64,000 nt of DNA from Labyrinthula sp. Ha (lineage: Eukaryota; Sar; Bigyra; Labyrinthulida; Labyrinthulaceae), in assembly GCA_015227615.1 (NCBI GenBank), contig JAALGZ010000006.1, forward strand, positions 1,240,001 to 1,304,000, written 5' to 3'. Positions 26,420 through 37,384 of this stretch are shown in pieces. Both the position numbers and the translations under genes were made by a program. The notes under the pieces are model-generated. The model worked only from the letters and a program-made list of their open reading frames with translations. It ran no database searches and was not told the origin of the DNA. Every line of letters starts with the position of its first letter. Positions within the stretch are counted from its first letter, which is position 1.

Positions 26420-28126
26420 TCACAATACAATATCTGGAATAGATTCATCAGAGCTGCTTTCGACGAATTCATCCATTGCTTCGGACAAAGCCTTTTCTGT
26501 TGTTACCACGTTGGTTTTGAAGAGATCTGTCGGCAACTTGTTTTTTTTTGCTACCACTTCACTGTTATTCTGTAGTGAATCTTCTTGTCGAGACTCTAAG
26601 ACAGCTTCCTCCATTAATTCATCTCTTGCGTGTTTTTTACCAGCGATTATATCTTTTGTAGCAGCTTCCGTTCTGTTACGTTCAATGCTCACAACTGGTA
26701 ACAAAGCGTCACTTGAAGATGAGCTGTTCACTGGTACCTCGATTTTATCCAAAGCTCCTATGATTTGTTCGATTGCACTGGGAGGCAAACCTTTCTCTAG
26801 TTTCTTGATCCATGCTTTGTATTCAAATTCAGAAGTAAAGAGCTTCTGAACTCCAGTAAACAAAACATATATAGTTTCATTACTCAAAAATTCCAAACGT
26901 GTCTGTGCGGCTGCATCTAAGAGGGCTGTGACTTTCTCAGGACAACGACGAGAGGTATTTTCTACAAGACTTACTAAAACCTTTTCTTCTAGCTGAATAA
27001 TTTCGCTTGAAGGTGGTATATTGATAGTAAAATATGCATTAAGAAATGCTAAATTGGAGCCAGAAATCGTAGGGTTATTTGCAGCACTCAAGTGCTTCAT
27101 ATAAGGAATGAAATATTGTGAACAAGAGACGAGAGTTTCATCTGTTTCGCCTGAATGAACAAGTTGAATAATAGATTCCAGAATTTGGAAGACAGTGTCC
27201 GAATATATTTCTTCATAAGCCAATGCCTCCAATATTACCTTCACAGGGAACCGATAGGTGAAATCGAGGGTCATCTCATTCAGAGACATTAAAGTATACA
27301 AAAGTAGTTCAAAGTATATGTCATTTGGATTTTCTCCAAAATTTAAATGTGCGAGATATTCAGGTACCGCTTCATCTAGTGCTTTATCCTTCAATGTTCG
27401 GCTTAACAAAAAACGGAACATTACTGTAATTTTCTCCTCTGTTCTTAAAGTCCTTGGAAGTAGTTTTAAAAATGCTTTTCCAACAGGTGGAGGAAACCTA
27501 TTATGTAAAATACATATAAGTTTTTGTAACCTTGGAAGCAAACTTTTAGCTCTAAGAACCCGTTTGCTGGTAATTCTCTGAAGGGAAATGTAAACTATGT
27601 GTTGTTGTGTCAGCGACAAATGGGAAACTTCTTCCAACCGAGAAAATAAAATTTTCAAGTGTGGGACAATATTCAAAGTAGTATCTCCTTCTTGTATGTA
27701 AAAATATTTGCTCAGGAGAAATAAGTGGATAACCAAGAGAGAATAGTTTGCCACGATTTCAGTTTGCCTCTGATACTGATGAAGCCTTTTAAGTAGCCGG
27801 TCTAATGAAGGCACATTCAAATTCTGTTTACAATCCAACAGCTCACTCAAAGAAAATAAACAAGCATTCAGCATGGTTCCCACTTTTTGTAAATCTTCAT
27901 CAATCAGCTCAAGGCCAGCCATAGAAAGCCTATCCATCTCTACCGCTGCGTTTTGTGCCCTATTAATATTTTTCTTATTGCGCACCATTTCCAAAAATAT
28001 CATAAACTTTTCATTCACACTTCTTTTTTGTAATTTATCCACAAACTCATTGGTTTTCTTTTCTCCATTCCTTATATTCTTATCAACGGTTGCATTCTGC
28101 ATTTTTGGGGTGGCTGAAAAAGACAT
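26420..28126 (-). CDS. Helical-repeat (HEAT/ARM-like) protein with acidic C-terminus, possibly RIX1/PELP1-like
   Basis: A 568-aa single-exon gene starting at the ATG 28126 (MSFSATPK). Residues of about 40-460 are almost wholly alpha-helical with Leu-rich repeats of 30-45 residues (for example FPVKVILEALAYEEIYSDTV), as in HEAT or ARM solenoids. The last 100 residues are charged and disordered, with a basic KKHARDE string, and end in acidic EFVESSSDESIPDIVL. That acidic S/D/E stretch followed by IPDIV resembles a SUMO-interacting motif and the tail of RIX1/PELP1 ribosome-assembly proteins, so a nucleolar role is possible. The match is weak and the function is not established. Its start codon lies 6 bp from that of the divergent gene at 28133. 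Confidence 0.6.
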   Translation of the reverse strand: MSFSATPKMQNATVDKNIRNGEKKTNEFVDKLQKRSVNEKFMIFLEMVRNKKNINRAQNAAVEMDRLSMAGLELIDEDLQKVGTMLNACLFSLSELLDCKQNLNVPSLDRLLKRLHQYQRQTEIVANYSLLVIHLFLLSKYFYIQEGDTTLNIVPHLKILFSRLEEVSHLSLTQQHIVYISLQRITSKRVLRAKSLLPRLQKLICILHNRFPPPVGKAFLKLLPRTLRTEEKITVMFRFLLSRTLKDKALDEAVPEYLAHLNFGENPNDIYFELLLYTLMSLNEMTLDFTYRFPVKVILEALAYEEIYSDTVFQILESIIQLVHSGETDETLVSCSQYFIPYMKHLSAANNPTISGSNLAFLNAYFTINIPPSSEIIQLEEKVLVSLVENTSRRCPEKVTALLDAAAQTRLEFLSNETIYVLFTGVQKLFTSEFEYKAWIKKLEKGLPPSAIEQIIGALDKIEVPVNSSSSSDALLPVVSIERNRTEAATKDIIAGKKHARDELMEEAVLESRQEDSLQNNSEVVAKKNKLPTDLFKTNVVTTEKALSEAMDEFVESSSDESIPDIVL

Positions 28127-28132
28127 CTGAAA

Positions 28133-28364
28133 ATGCAAAGATTGAAATACTACTTAGAGCTTCAGCCTGTCCTTGTTGCATCGATCGGGATGGGATTTGC
28201 AGGAATTGGCTTTGCATGGGGTCTGCCAAAGATAAGAAGAGCAAATGGGCTGACCACAGACCAAATGGATGGTGGACTTTGGACGTACTTGTTATTTTGA
28301 GTCTTTTATTTATAGGTTGGCTGACAAAGAACACGCCGAGAGAAGAAAACATTCTGTAGCGTAA
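28133..28364 (+). CDS. Small single-span protein, possibly a complex I B9/NDUFA3-like subunit
   Basis: Two exons, 28133-28284 and 28316-28364, give 66 aa. The 31-nt intron begins GTACTTG and ends TTATAG; without splicing the frame stops two codons into it. The protein starts MQRLKYYLELQPVLVASIG, has one hydrophobic glycine-rich span (residues 12-31, PVLVASIGMGFAGIGFAWG), then PKIRRANG and a charged tail ending ERRKHSVA. A short N-terminus, an x-PVLV-x-S span with glycines and a polar tail recall the B9 (NDUFA3) accessory subunit of mitochondrial complex I, which has a similar EPVLVVSF start. I infer inner-membrane location. Another small mitochondrial subunit is possible. It overlaps shadow frames, but splicing gives a complete and coherent protein. 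Its ATG is 6 bp from the opposite gene's ATG. Confidence 0.65.
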
Positions 28365-28477
28365 ATTCAAGGGCAAAAACTAGTGTCTTTTATTCTTAAA
28401 CCGTTAATTTTAATGAGAGGCTAATTTGTCATTTTTTAACGCTCTCTCTCGCTTCTTTCTTGTTGAAAGAGAGAGCC

Positions 28478-29464
28478 TCACTGCTCGGTAAACACAGCAT
28501 TCAGGTGCTTAATTAGTTTTTTTTCGGAGGAAAGGAGAGCTTGACCTGTTGCTTTATTAATAACAGTGACAGGAAGCCACCCTTTCAAATCTACTGCAGT
28601 CATCATCGTGCTCTTGAACAAACACACTCCTGATTCCTTTGCTTCAATGGTCAGTTCAATTCCACACCCATTGTAAACTTTTGCTCTAACAGTTTCTTCA
28701 GCACCCTTTGAGTATATGTTAAGAGATTGCTTCTCTTCTGCTGTTAGCCTACTGCAATCTAACTGTGATACATGAAACTTTTCTGCTGAAGCATTATTTT
28801 TCTCATTCCTGAAATAGTTGCAAACTAAAATCTCTCGAGAAGACACGATTCCACCAGCTGCAGGAGCTGTAACAACTTTGTTAACTAGGAGATTATAATC
28901 GTCACCAGAAAATGAAGATAAATCCGCCCCAGTGGAGAGAGCATCATCCCATTTTGAGCGTAAGATGGGGTCATAGATCTGCGTGAAAACTTTCGCAGCC
29001 TCTACATTTGATATGTTAGAAGCAAGCTGATAACTTGATTCTACTTTCCAGCGGAGAAAACTTGAGCCATGGATAGGGCAGTGACTAACTGTGATTTTAT
29101 AGTCGTCTGATTCTTCATGAGTGTGCTCGGTCCAGTGTTCTTTCAGTGAAGTTATAAAAATATGTCGACTTTCATCTATTTTTGATAATATTGATGGTTT
29201 GATTCGGTATATTGTAGTACTTGTACTTTTTTCCTCTGTCTCTTTTTTCTTTTCAGGGAATTCTTTTGCACCTGCAACTTCTATGAAAAAAGTGTAAAAA
29301 CTCATTCCAAGGAAGTAGAGAGCGAAGAAAATTGGATTTCCAGAAAGTATACATAAAAAAATGGTCAGACACGAAATGAATTTTGCTGTATCACTTTTTG
29401 TAAATGCAACAGCGTCGATAGCGATAAAAGTAAGCCCAACAAAGAAAACGAAGTCTTTTTCCAT
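28478..29464 (-). CDS. Membrane-anchored START-domain lipid-transfer-like protein
   Basis: 328 aa from the ATG at 29464 (MEKDFVFFVGL). Residues 5-65 hold two to three hydrophobic spans (FVFFVGLTFIAIDAVAF; FISCLTIFLCILSG; FFALYFLGMSFYTFF). A charged linker (EFPEKKKETEEK) follows, then a START fold from about 130 to the end. Seen START features: FLRWKVESSYQLA, then NVEAAKVFTQIYDPILRSKWDDAL (the typical helix before W-D), then VSSREILVCNYFR, then GVCLFKSTMMTAVDLKGWLP and a C-terminal helix. START domains bind lipids in a helix-grip pocket and move them between membranes. With N-terminal spans this form probably sits in the ER or another membrane facing the cytosol. Its 5' end is 107 bp from the divergent methyltransferase gene, so they may share a promoter. 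Confidence 0.85.
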   Translation of the reverse strand: MEKDFVFFVGLTFIAIDAVAFTKSDTAKFISCLTIFLCILSGNPIFFALYFLGMSFYTFFIEVAGAKEFPEKKKETEEKSTSTTIYRIKPSILSKIDESRHIFITSLKEHWTEHTHEESDDYKITVSHCPIHGSSFLRWKVESSYQLASNISNVEAAKVFTQIYDPILRSKWDDALSTGADLSSFSGDDYNLLVNKVVTAPAAGGIVSSREILVCNYFRNEKNNASAEKFHVSQLDCSRLTAEEKQSLNIYSKGAEETVRAKVYNGCGIELTIEAKESGVCLFKSTMMTAVDLKGWLPVTVINKATGQALLSSEKKLIKHLNAVFTEQ

Positions 29465-29571
29465 TTGGTCTCTCCGCACTTTAATCCAATGAAAAAGATA
29501 TAAAATCTTGTTAGCCAATCAAAACAAAGGATACTTCTGAACCGTTAGGGATTAACAAGAGAAAAAAGTTG

Positions 29572-30723
29572 ATGGAGAATAGGGAAGATATCGAAGAAAG
29601 ACTGCATTTCCAGGAGGTTTTGATTAGCTTTAAAGAATATGAATTAGACATGTTTCCTGAAATTGATAGAAGATCTAAAGTCTTCAGGCGTTTGCTGGTA
29701 GATTCAGGCAAGATTTCGGAGGAAGTTTGGGGGGAAAAATTTAATAGGCAGAGAAGGTGTGTTAAAGAGAACCAAGAGTTCTTACGTAAGATTATAGCTG
29801 GGTATTCTAGTTTAAATGAAGAATATATTTTGGGACAGCTAACAGTAGATCTAAGGGCGCTCAAGAAAAAAGACTTGGTTCTGGATATTCCGTCTGCGGA
29901 TGAAGTGGTCCCGGGGAATAAGAACTATAGCTCAGCAACAAACTCTTCTAAAATACGCGCAATTTTGCATCAAATTGCCCGTGAATGGTCATCTGAAGGT
30001 CAAGAAGAAAGAAACGAAAGCTTTGAACCTATACTGTCCTACTTGAGTAAGGCCAAAGAACTCTTGAATAAAAGAATTCTCATCCCAGGTACCGGTTTAG
30101 GAAGAATGATATACGAAGTAGCTAACAAAACTAAAGGTTTTGTAGAGGGAAATGATTTTAGCTACCAAATGATCCTTGTTGCAGAATTCTTTCTTAACAA
30201 GACATCCATGCCAGAGGAGTTTTCAATATACCCATGGATTGATACACCTTGCAATAAAATCAGTAACGCCTCAATGTGCAGAAAAATTAAAGTGCCTGAT
30301 GTTATCTTGGACAATAAATTAAGAATTTCTTTCAGAGCAGGCGAATTTTTGCGTATTTACACAAAGGCAAGTACCTTTGATATAATCATAACCTGTTTTT
30401 TCCTTGACACAGCTCCTGATGTAACCGAATATATTCAAAAAATAAAGTTTTTATTAAAACCTGGTGGGATATGGATTAATCATGGTCCGCTCTTCTATCA
30501 CTGGTATGAGCCAAATTTCTCTAACAGGCGACCTGCTGGAGTAGATGAGCGCTCGAAAGACAGTGTAGAATTAAGCCTGGAAGAAATTCTTCACTACAGT
30601 GAAACCATTGGTTTCTCCCTCATAGAAAAAAAGTTTTATGCTTGTGGGTATTGTTTTGATAAGGAAAGCCTTATGAATACAAAATACAAAACTTGCTTCT
30701 TTGTAGCACAGAAGGGTTCATGA
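29572..30723 (+). CDS. CARNMT1: Carnosine N-methyltransferase-like (N2227 family) SAM enzyme
   Basis: 383 aa from the ATG at 29572; an earlier in-frame TTG is not needed. The family signature is clear: RILIPGTGLGRMIYEVA (SAM-binding glycine motif), then VEGNDFSYQMI, then FSIYPWIDTPCN, then FRAGEFLRIY, then FDIIITCFFLDTAPDVTEYI, then LLKPGGIWINHGPLFYHW. These match the order in animal CARNMT1 and yeast N2227 proteins (GxGLGR, G-N-E/D-x-S, YPWI, TCFFIDTA, LKPGGIWINLGPLLYH). The family methylates histidine-containing peptides such as carnosine to anserine, and histidine in some proteins. The substrate here is unknown. It is 55 bp upstream of a co-oriented membrane-protein gene. No intron. Confidence 0.9.
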   Translation: MENREDIEERLHFQEVLISFKEYELDMFPEIDRRSKVFRRLLVDSGKISEEVWGEKFNRQRRCVKENQEFLRKIIAGYSSLNEEYILGQLTVDLRALKKKDLVLDIPSADEVVPGNKNYSSATNSSKIRAILHQIAREWSSEGQEERNESFEPILSYLSKAKELLNKRILIPGTGLGRMIYEVANKTKGFVEGNDFSYQMILVAEFFLNKTSMPEEFSIYPWIDTPCNKISNASMCRKIKVPDVILDNKLRISFRAGEFLRIYTKASTFDIIITCFFLDTAPDVTEYIQKIKFLLKPGGIWINHGPLFYHWYEPNFSNRRPAGVDERSKDSVELSLEEILHYSETIGFSLIEKKFYACGYCFDKESLMNTKYKTCFFVAQKGS

Positions 30724-30778
30724 AAGTTATTTTGTAGCTGTTTAGAATAACAATAGAAATTCACGCATACACAGAAGC

Positions 30779-31942
30779 ATGTTTCTTGATGATTGCCCTG
30801 ACTTGTTAGAGATACAAAATGGACAATGTGTAGTTTCGTGGTTCGACTCGCTCCTACCTTATTCGCTTATTGTTACTGTTACCTTAGCGGTTATTAATAC
30901 GATTCTTGCGCTTATATCTCTTGTACTCCTAACTCACCATTCGAAAACCATATACAAACGATTCTTTAATTCTTGTGCAAGAAGTGCAGGTCATACTGGT
31001 CTTGACAGCAGGGTTCAAGTAACTTTTCAGAAAAGATTGTTGTTTCTCATTTACCTAGGTAGTTTTGTTCAACAAGTTCTACATGTTATCTTCTTCAGTC
31101 TTGGAATGTTTTTGAAGTTTCGTTTTCCCCTGTCCGAAGCCTACATAGCTGGGTATTGCTACACAACGGCACTTGCAATATCCTTTTCAACTTCCTTTTG
31201 TGTGACAACACTAATACAAATAACTATAGCTTCCCCGTTGCTGCAAAATACAAGTGCGAGAACACTTCTTTCATCAATTCAAGACCGCTTAAATTTTAGA
31301 CTTACTACGCCAAGAAACTTTTGGGATATATCTAAATTTCTTGGGTTGAACCTTCTGGTCTGGTTCTTAATATGGATTATACTTGGTTTAGGTATTTTTG
31401 AGTCACCAGTGGTTCTCTTTCGTGTATTCTTAGGGGCGCTTTCTGTTCCTTTACTACTTCAGGCTATCATTCTTCGACATGGTGCAGCAACTATAGTACT
31501 TTTAATAGACAACCTCAATGCTTCTTCGGTGTGCCCTGATGAGATGAAACAGCAGTATACCACGATAAGAAATAAGATGCAAGCATATTCAAACGGAATG
31601 GGGTTCTTGCTCACGCAGAATGGATTCATGGGACTGTTCATTGCAATTACACCAGTACTGCATAACAAAATATTCTTCTTCGTGGTCTTGATATTATTCG
31701 GGGTCAGTTTGGCTGGTTTTAGCGGCCTTGTATTATACTTGTTTTCAAGAAAGAGATACCGCTTCCTGAGCAAGAAAAGTACCAAAGTGTCTTTTTTCCG
31801 ATCAAGGGAAATAAATGTCCCGATAGAAAAGGAAAGGAGGTCGTCAAACAAAGTGTTTGAGATTGTCAAAAAAAAGTCGGTGGGTAGAAGGTACATACTT
31901 TCAGTAAAACAAAAGGCTAATTTGATAGATGTCAGTATTTGA
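30779..31942 (+). CDS. Polytopic membrane protein with about seven spans, unrecognised
   Basis: 387 aa, single exon. Hydrophobic spans: LIVTVTLAVINTILALISLV, LLFLIYLGSFVQQVLHVIFF, YIAGYCYTTALAISFSTSF, FLGLNLLVWFLIWIILGLG, LFRVFLGALSVPLLLQAIIL, GFMGLFIAITPVL and IFFFVVLILFGVSLAGFSGLV. A short N-terminus with two cysteines (CPDLLEIQNGQC) and a basic C-terminal tail (SRKRYRFLSKKS, RRSSNKVFEIVKKK) suggest a receptor-like topology with a cytosolic tail. I do not see DRY, NPxxY or other GPCR landmarks and cannot name a family. The hydrophilic loop with LTTPRNFWDISKF is in the middle. It follows the methyltransferase gene by 55 bp on the same strand. Confidence 0.75.
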   Translation: MFLDDCPDLLEIQNGQCVVSWFDSLLPYSLIVTVTLAVINTILALISLVLLTHHSKTIYKRFFNSCARSAGHTGLDSRVQVTFQKRLLFLIYLGSFVQQVLHVIFFSLGMFLKFRFPLSEAYIAGYCYTTALAISFSTSFCVTTLIQITIASPLLQNTSARTLLSSIQDRLNFRLTTPRNFWDISKFLGLNLLVWFLIWIILGLGIFESPVVLFRVFLGALSVPLLLQAIILRHGAATIVLLIDNLNASSVCPDEMKQQYTTIRNKMQAYSNGMGFLLTQNGFMGLFIAITPVLHNKIFFFVVLILFGVSLAGFSGLVLYLFSRKRYRFLSKKSTKVSFFRSREINVPIEKERRSSNKVFEIVKKKSVGRRYILSVKQKANLIDVSI

Positions 31943-32657
31943 TTGCGTCGATAGTACAAGCCAGGATATTCTGAAGAAACGGACTAGAGAAAAGAGGAGC
32001 TTTGTCTGTCGAACATTGGTGAAAAGTGTTACTGCTAGTGCTCTAAGTTTCATATTGAAATACTTTGCTTAGAAGAATTGCCCTTGAAGCTGAACTCTTG
32101 TCCAGAGTCAGTAAATTTTAACATTGATACATAACTCATTTACTAATAGAAGCACTGTTTGGTTTAGAGACAAGCATACTAGAAACTCCAAGATAGGGAA
32201 GAAATGTTGGTGGGGGATCTATGACGAAACATGTTTCCTTTGGAGTATTTTATGTTCTCATTGGCAATGGATAGGATTAAGGTTTAACTTTGAGATCCCA
32301 TTGTGTTTCCCATTTTGCATCCAAGACAACAGCTTTCAAGGTTTGTAAGCTGCTTCAACTCTCGTTCGTTTTACAAATAGTTTTCTATCAAATTGACCGT
32401 GTTTCTTGATGATGAGGAAAAAGTTTTATGAAAGGATTTTTAAACAGCACAAGCTTGAGAAATTTAAGGAAAAAGATTTGGAAGAGCAATATATGGAGTT
32501 TATAGAGTTCTAACTCCTGGTATTGGAAACATTTGCTATGGAGTTGGATTTCATAAATATTTTGGCAAGGTTGTTTCATGCTAAATGCTCTTATATGTTT
32601 TGATTGGTTCTTAAATATCTTAACTTGACGCTAACCTAATCTCTACTGGAATATATT
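31943..32657. other. Intergenic gap, no gene seen
   Basis: About 700 bp between a plus-strand membrane-protein gene and the end of a minus-strand gene. Short open frames here have no domain and no splice partner. It probably holds the two 3' ends. Confidence 0.5.
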
Positions 32658-33137
32658 CTAAGACCCAACCTTCAGCCTCTTTGCTGGTGGTTCAAGAGTA
32701 CCATCTTCCCTCTTTCTCTTCAATCTGGTCCTTGGTAGTTCGTCTCTTTCTGTTAGCCAACAAACTTCGAAAAACTTCTTCTTCTTGAAATTCTTTGGTT
32801 TTTTCTTAATCTCAACTACTGAGATTTCTTCATTTAGCTTGACCACAAAAGACATAGGTTTGAATTCTTTTCTTGGTTTTTCAAACTCTTTTTCTTCCTC
32901 AATCTTTGGACAATCAGCTAGACCTGTTTCTAGCTGTTCCTTAACATTCAGATTAATGAAACGATCTCTCTCATCGTTCATAATGTGTTCGAGCTCTGTA
33001 CCGAGAATGTCTTCATAGTTGAGAGAACCATACTTCATCAACCACTCTTCCTCTGCTGTTTCTCTGAAGTTGGATAATTTCAAGGCATCTCCGTGGTCAG
33101 GTGCAAGTAACTTACTAAGGAATCCAATAGAAGTCAT
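32658..33137 (-). CDS. Charged nuclear-type protein, unrecognised
   Basis: 159 aa from the ATG at 33137 (MTSIGFLSKLLAPDHGDAL). The N-terminal half is acidic with probable helices (ETAEEEWLMKYGSLNYEDIL, LEHIMNDERDRFINLN). The middle has a short strand-like segment (FKPMSFVVKLNEEISVVEI). The C-terminus is very basic: KKKPKNFKKKKFFEV, then RTRLKRKREDG and PPAKRLKVGS, which together look like a nuclear localisation signal. Acid-then-basic layout and size suggest a subunit or adaptor working on chromatin or RNA. I cannot name a family. No intron needed. It stands alone before a 4-kb desert. Confidence 0.65.
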   Translation of the reverse strand: MTSIGFLSKLLAPDHGDALKLSNFRETAEEEWLMKYGSLNYEDILGTELEHIMNDERDRFINLNVKEQLETGLADCPKIEEEKEFEKPRKEFKPMSFVVKLNEEISVVEIKKKPKNFKKKKFFEVCWLTERDELPRTRLKRKREDGTLEPPAKRLKVGS

Positions 33138-36100
33138 ATTCAAACTCACTTTTTTGGAAAACAACTTCTTGTATATTAATTCTTTGTTAAATATTTGAGT
33201 ATGACTTAATTAGACACATCTGGTGTGCGAAAATTCTCATATGACCAGAAGTTAAGATAACGATTTTGGGCGATTAAGACCTCATCTATAATTTGATTGT
33301 AAGAGCACTACATTGAATATAAATATATACAGTATATATTTTATAATTGCGTTTTCATAATTGAGGTTCTGTTCATAATAAATGTTCCTCTGGTGGCTTA
33401 AAATTATTTAATGCAAGAACAAATCTCTAGTTTCAGGGAGGTACTCTTTGACACGCCTTTGTTACTGTACGCACCTCCAAGAAGAAAATAGCTGAGATAT
33501 TTTGATTATTTTACTCATCATATGTTTCTGTGCTCAACATTACAAAATCATTATGTATTAGTTTTAAGAAATTGATATCTCGAACTGAATGCCTTGCTAT
33601 GTGTTGACCCAACCTTTTTTTTCCTCATGCGTTTCCACGACTTAATTCCTAAGAAGCAGCACTAAACTCTTTGCATAACTTTTTCCTATATAGTTTTAGC
33701 TTATTCAAACTTAATGTCAATAAAATTTTCTATTTCTCAAGTTATTTATATCTAAGGAACATTGTTCCAAGTACTAAGAGCTGTGACGCGCTCAGAATTA
33801 AGTATAATAGGCATTCTGAAGCTAAGGCTTGTGATAGCATTATGCATACCCAGAACACCTAGTATGGCAGAGAATCCAGGATTATTTAAATTTATTGAAG
33901 GGAAATGCTCCTCGGTACAGGGTTCAAATGCCAAACGAAAATTTTCTTTTTCTCACAAATTCTCACCAGAAGAAGCGCACAGAGAGAGTTATCTCGCAAC
34001 GATAGGTCCTAACAGTGCTAGATCAATGGACCATAACTCATGATTTAAAACTATTAGCCATTGAATTTAATATAAGTTAACCAAAGACACTTCCTCCTGC
34101 GACACTGCAAAATTTGAAACAGAAACGCATAGTGCACCCTGATAATTTCTACAGTCAGCTAATTGTCTAGAAACTGATTACTTACAGTGAAAAGAGGATT
34201 TGCTCTATACGAATTATCTAATGCATAACATCTTTCTCGTCAATTTGCATTTAAACCACGGAAGTTTGTGGATATTTTTCTAATGAGAGTTCGGGTGGAA
34301 ATAGTAGACAGTCATGTGGATAGCTTCAATATGAAATTTTACTATGGTTCGTTTAAGGCCTTAGTTAATTCAAACTAAAATTTTCTAATTATTCTGCAGT
34401 GATAATTTAAAGAGACAGAGAAGCCTGAGGTCAGCGCAATGTACTTGGTGAATTAGTTGAAATTAAGGCAACATTGACAATATACATAGCTCTAAGGAAA
34501 GTATCGCGTTCTAGTGCATTCTTCCTCCTATGGGAGGCTAAGAACAAACTTCCTGCTACTATTACATCTATTGGATGTGTCTTCAAATGAGAAACTGTAT
34601 ATGTATATGAACCAATGGTGTCACTATAGACAGCATCAATGTGCCAAGTCTTAAGTGACTCGTAGATGACCCTTTATTCTGCTTCAGTACAGTTATGTAA
34701 ATACAGAAGTTTTTAAACTATTGATCTGCCATGATAATGGTAGCCTGTGTGATCACTACATTAATTACATTTCCTTTTAATTAGAGATATCTTTGCATAG
34801 GTTTATGTCCATGTCTTCAAGTTGTCAGGAAATATATATTTTAACAAGAAATCTTGCCACGTTTCCATGAGACATATAGAAAAAGTAACTCCAATTATGT
34901 TTGAAGTAAAGCTCATATTGATATGTGATGGCAGCGACTTCTTTCTTAAAAAATAAAGCATATAAAGAAGTTATAGCTTGAGCTTCACGAGTGAAGTATC
35001 CGAAGCAGGTGCATAGCCGAACACTATTATCAGTTTGGAGTTAGTACTTCCTTGTTCAGTGTGGTGAAAATGCGGATTATAAGCAGTTACTTGTTTATGA
35101 ACAATAGATAAAATACCAGCTGTAAACCTAGGTCAGCGGCAGTGTTATAGCTAAGAGAAAATTTATAAGATTTGCGTTATTGTCAGAACTAGCAAAATTG
35201 ATCTATGTAGAACACAGTAGCGTGGTTATAGCGGCTTTAAACATGTGCAGGGATAATGCTACTATAGAAACAACGTATTATTAAAAATGCATTACTACAA
35301 GGGACTAGCTAAAGGAAATTGACTGATTATCCTTAATCAATTGGCTTTGCCTATCGAGGATGGTTATCTACAGGATGTTATTAAGATTGTCATATTCCAT
35401 CAATTTAATATAATTTGTTTTGAGGAAAACACAGTATAAATATTAAACATACGGATAAGTATACAAGACAGCAAACTTGAAAATTTCTATATTTCTTCAC
35501 TATCTGATTCAAGTACATATGAAAAACCTTATTATGTTTCATAGGAATTTACGATCATTTATTTTTACATATAATTTAACGGTGAAAACAAGAGGCTCCA
35601 TTAGACGCAAATTTACTTAATGTGTCAAATATAACATACTGTTTGAGATAAATCATCGAATCATCCGGTGAGAATAGCAGTACTTATGAATTCAATTTCT
35701 GTCTAAATCTTAAGCATTTTCATGATATATTGTGTGGGAAAATAAAATTCCCACAGCTCTTATTAAGATATTATCTAGGGCAGTACTCTATTAATTCCTC
35801 TCATAGTGGTAATTCCAATAGTTCTTTTTTTTCCAAGATGCAAGGGGTACTTTTATTAAAATTTAAATAAAAAGTGTTAATTATCACTCGCATATATACC
35901 GACATATCTTTAAGCAACAAAAAAAAACTTAATTTATTACTGTTTTTGCTTTCATAAAGTTTCTACGTAACAAAGTTTCAATTCAATACAATGTGGTTGA
36001 TATTCTTGATAAGTATTCTAAAAAAGAATTACAATGCGTTTTGAGAAACAGAGAAAACCTTAGGTGTTTTATGCTCATAATTAATTTTGCTCCATATGAA

Positions 36101-37384
36101 ACTAGAAAGATAAAATATTACTCGATGATTTTCTTAGTGGTGATGAAGTCAGAATACGATTTTTGCCAAAGCTGAGAAGAAAGTACGTTTCAATTGGCGA
36201 AGTATTTGCTGAATTGTGGCCATTCTTAGCTTCATCTAGTTTTTGATTTGTTGGAACTGATCAATTCCGGGCTGATACATTATTGACTCAAATTTCAATA
36301 CATGCACCTATTCTCAGTTAATACCGTTTCAATAAATTTCCCGTAATAGATGCACGGCCTTTTAACCACAAAATAGAGGTAACTGAAACAATCTAAGAGA
36401 ACAATACTAAGGCTTAGCTCCACTAAGGCAATAGTTTAGTTGGATAATCAAAGTACGAATATATTTTCTTACTACTTAGTCAAGCGTAGATATCTTCTTT
36501 GTGCTTAAATCCACTTTTTTTCAAGAGTTCTTATCATGGAATAGTGTTTGCAGAACATCCTATGGCACCACGAATTACGAGCTTCCACATTGCTCATCTT
36601 TTAATTTCTCTAATGTAAATTCAGAAAACGAGAGTACGTGGAAATATTTAGAGAATAATGAAATGTCAACTACTTAAAACAATAAATTTCAACTTGTTTT
36701 AAATTTCAAATGGCATTTCCCGGAGATGCGCCCTTGTAATGCTTATTTTCTTTCTTCTTGTTTGTTAAGAAAACATGCCAAGCCAAGAAGAAAACTAAAT
36801 AGAAACAAATATATTTATGTTCTTCTGTTCCCTAGAGAGCATGATACAAATAAATTCCCCAAGGAAGAAAATAAACAAGGGGGGATACTTAATAAACAAA
36901 AATGAAGGTTAATTTCGGTGTGGCTACTTGATATCATGTATGGAATAATTTCTTAAAAGGACAAGTCAAAGACTTAAGCAATTAGAATTTTCTTCGCTTG
37001 AGTAAGAGATAGCCTTGAATTTAAGAGGAAAATATAAGTTCCCGGAGTATTCCACCCTGTCTTACCGTCTTAACCCGAAAGAAAACTTCTTTTTCATGCC
37101 TTCGCTGCGCATAGACTTTGTCTTTGACCTCTTAATTATGCTCACAAATGATGTTAACAAGCATATTGGACGATTATATATTACTTATGCAGAGCCGTTG
37201 ATTTTCTTAAGACAATATTGAAATTAATAACGTATATATACTAGAAAACCCAAAATTTGGTCAATACATCTATAAGCAACGTTATAATCAAGAACTACGG
37301 TAACTGAATGCCGAATATAGCCAGTTTCTAATACTTGCTGAAAAAGAACGACTCTTAATAAGATTTAGTTACATACATTTTATT
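33138..37384. other. 4.2-kb gene desert
   Basis: No supported gene or RNA. Frames near 33671-34043 overlap on both strands and carry no domain. Frames at 35993-36175 and 37015-37221 are short and unsupported. A/T runs are common. The last few hundred bases must include the atlastin promoter, but I see no clear motif. Confidence 0.5.

Noticed and set aside
33671-34043. Overlapping frames on both strands in the 33-37 kb desert
   Set aside because: No family resemblance, no splice partner, and the two strands compete for the same DNA.
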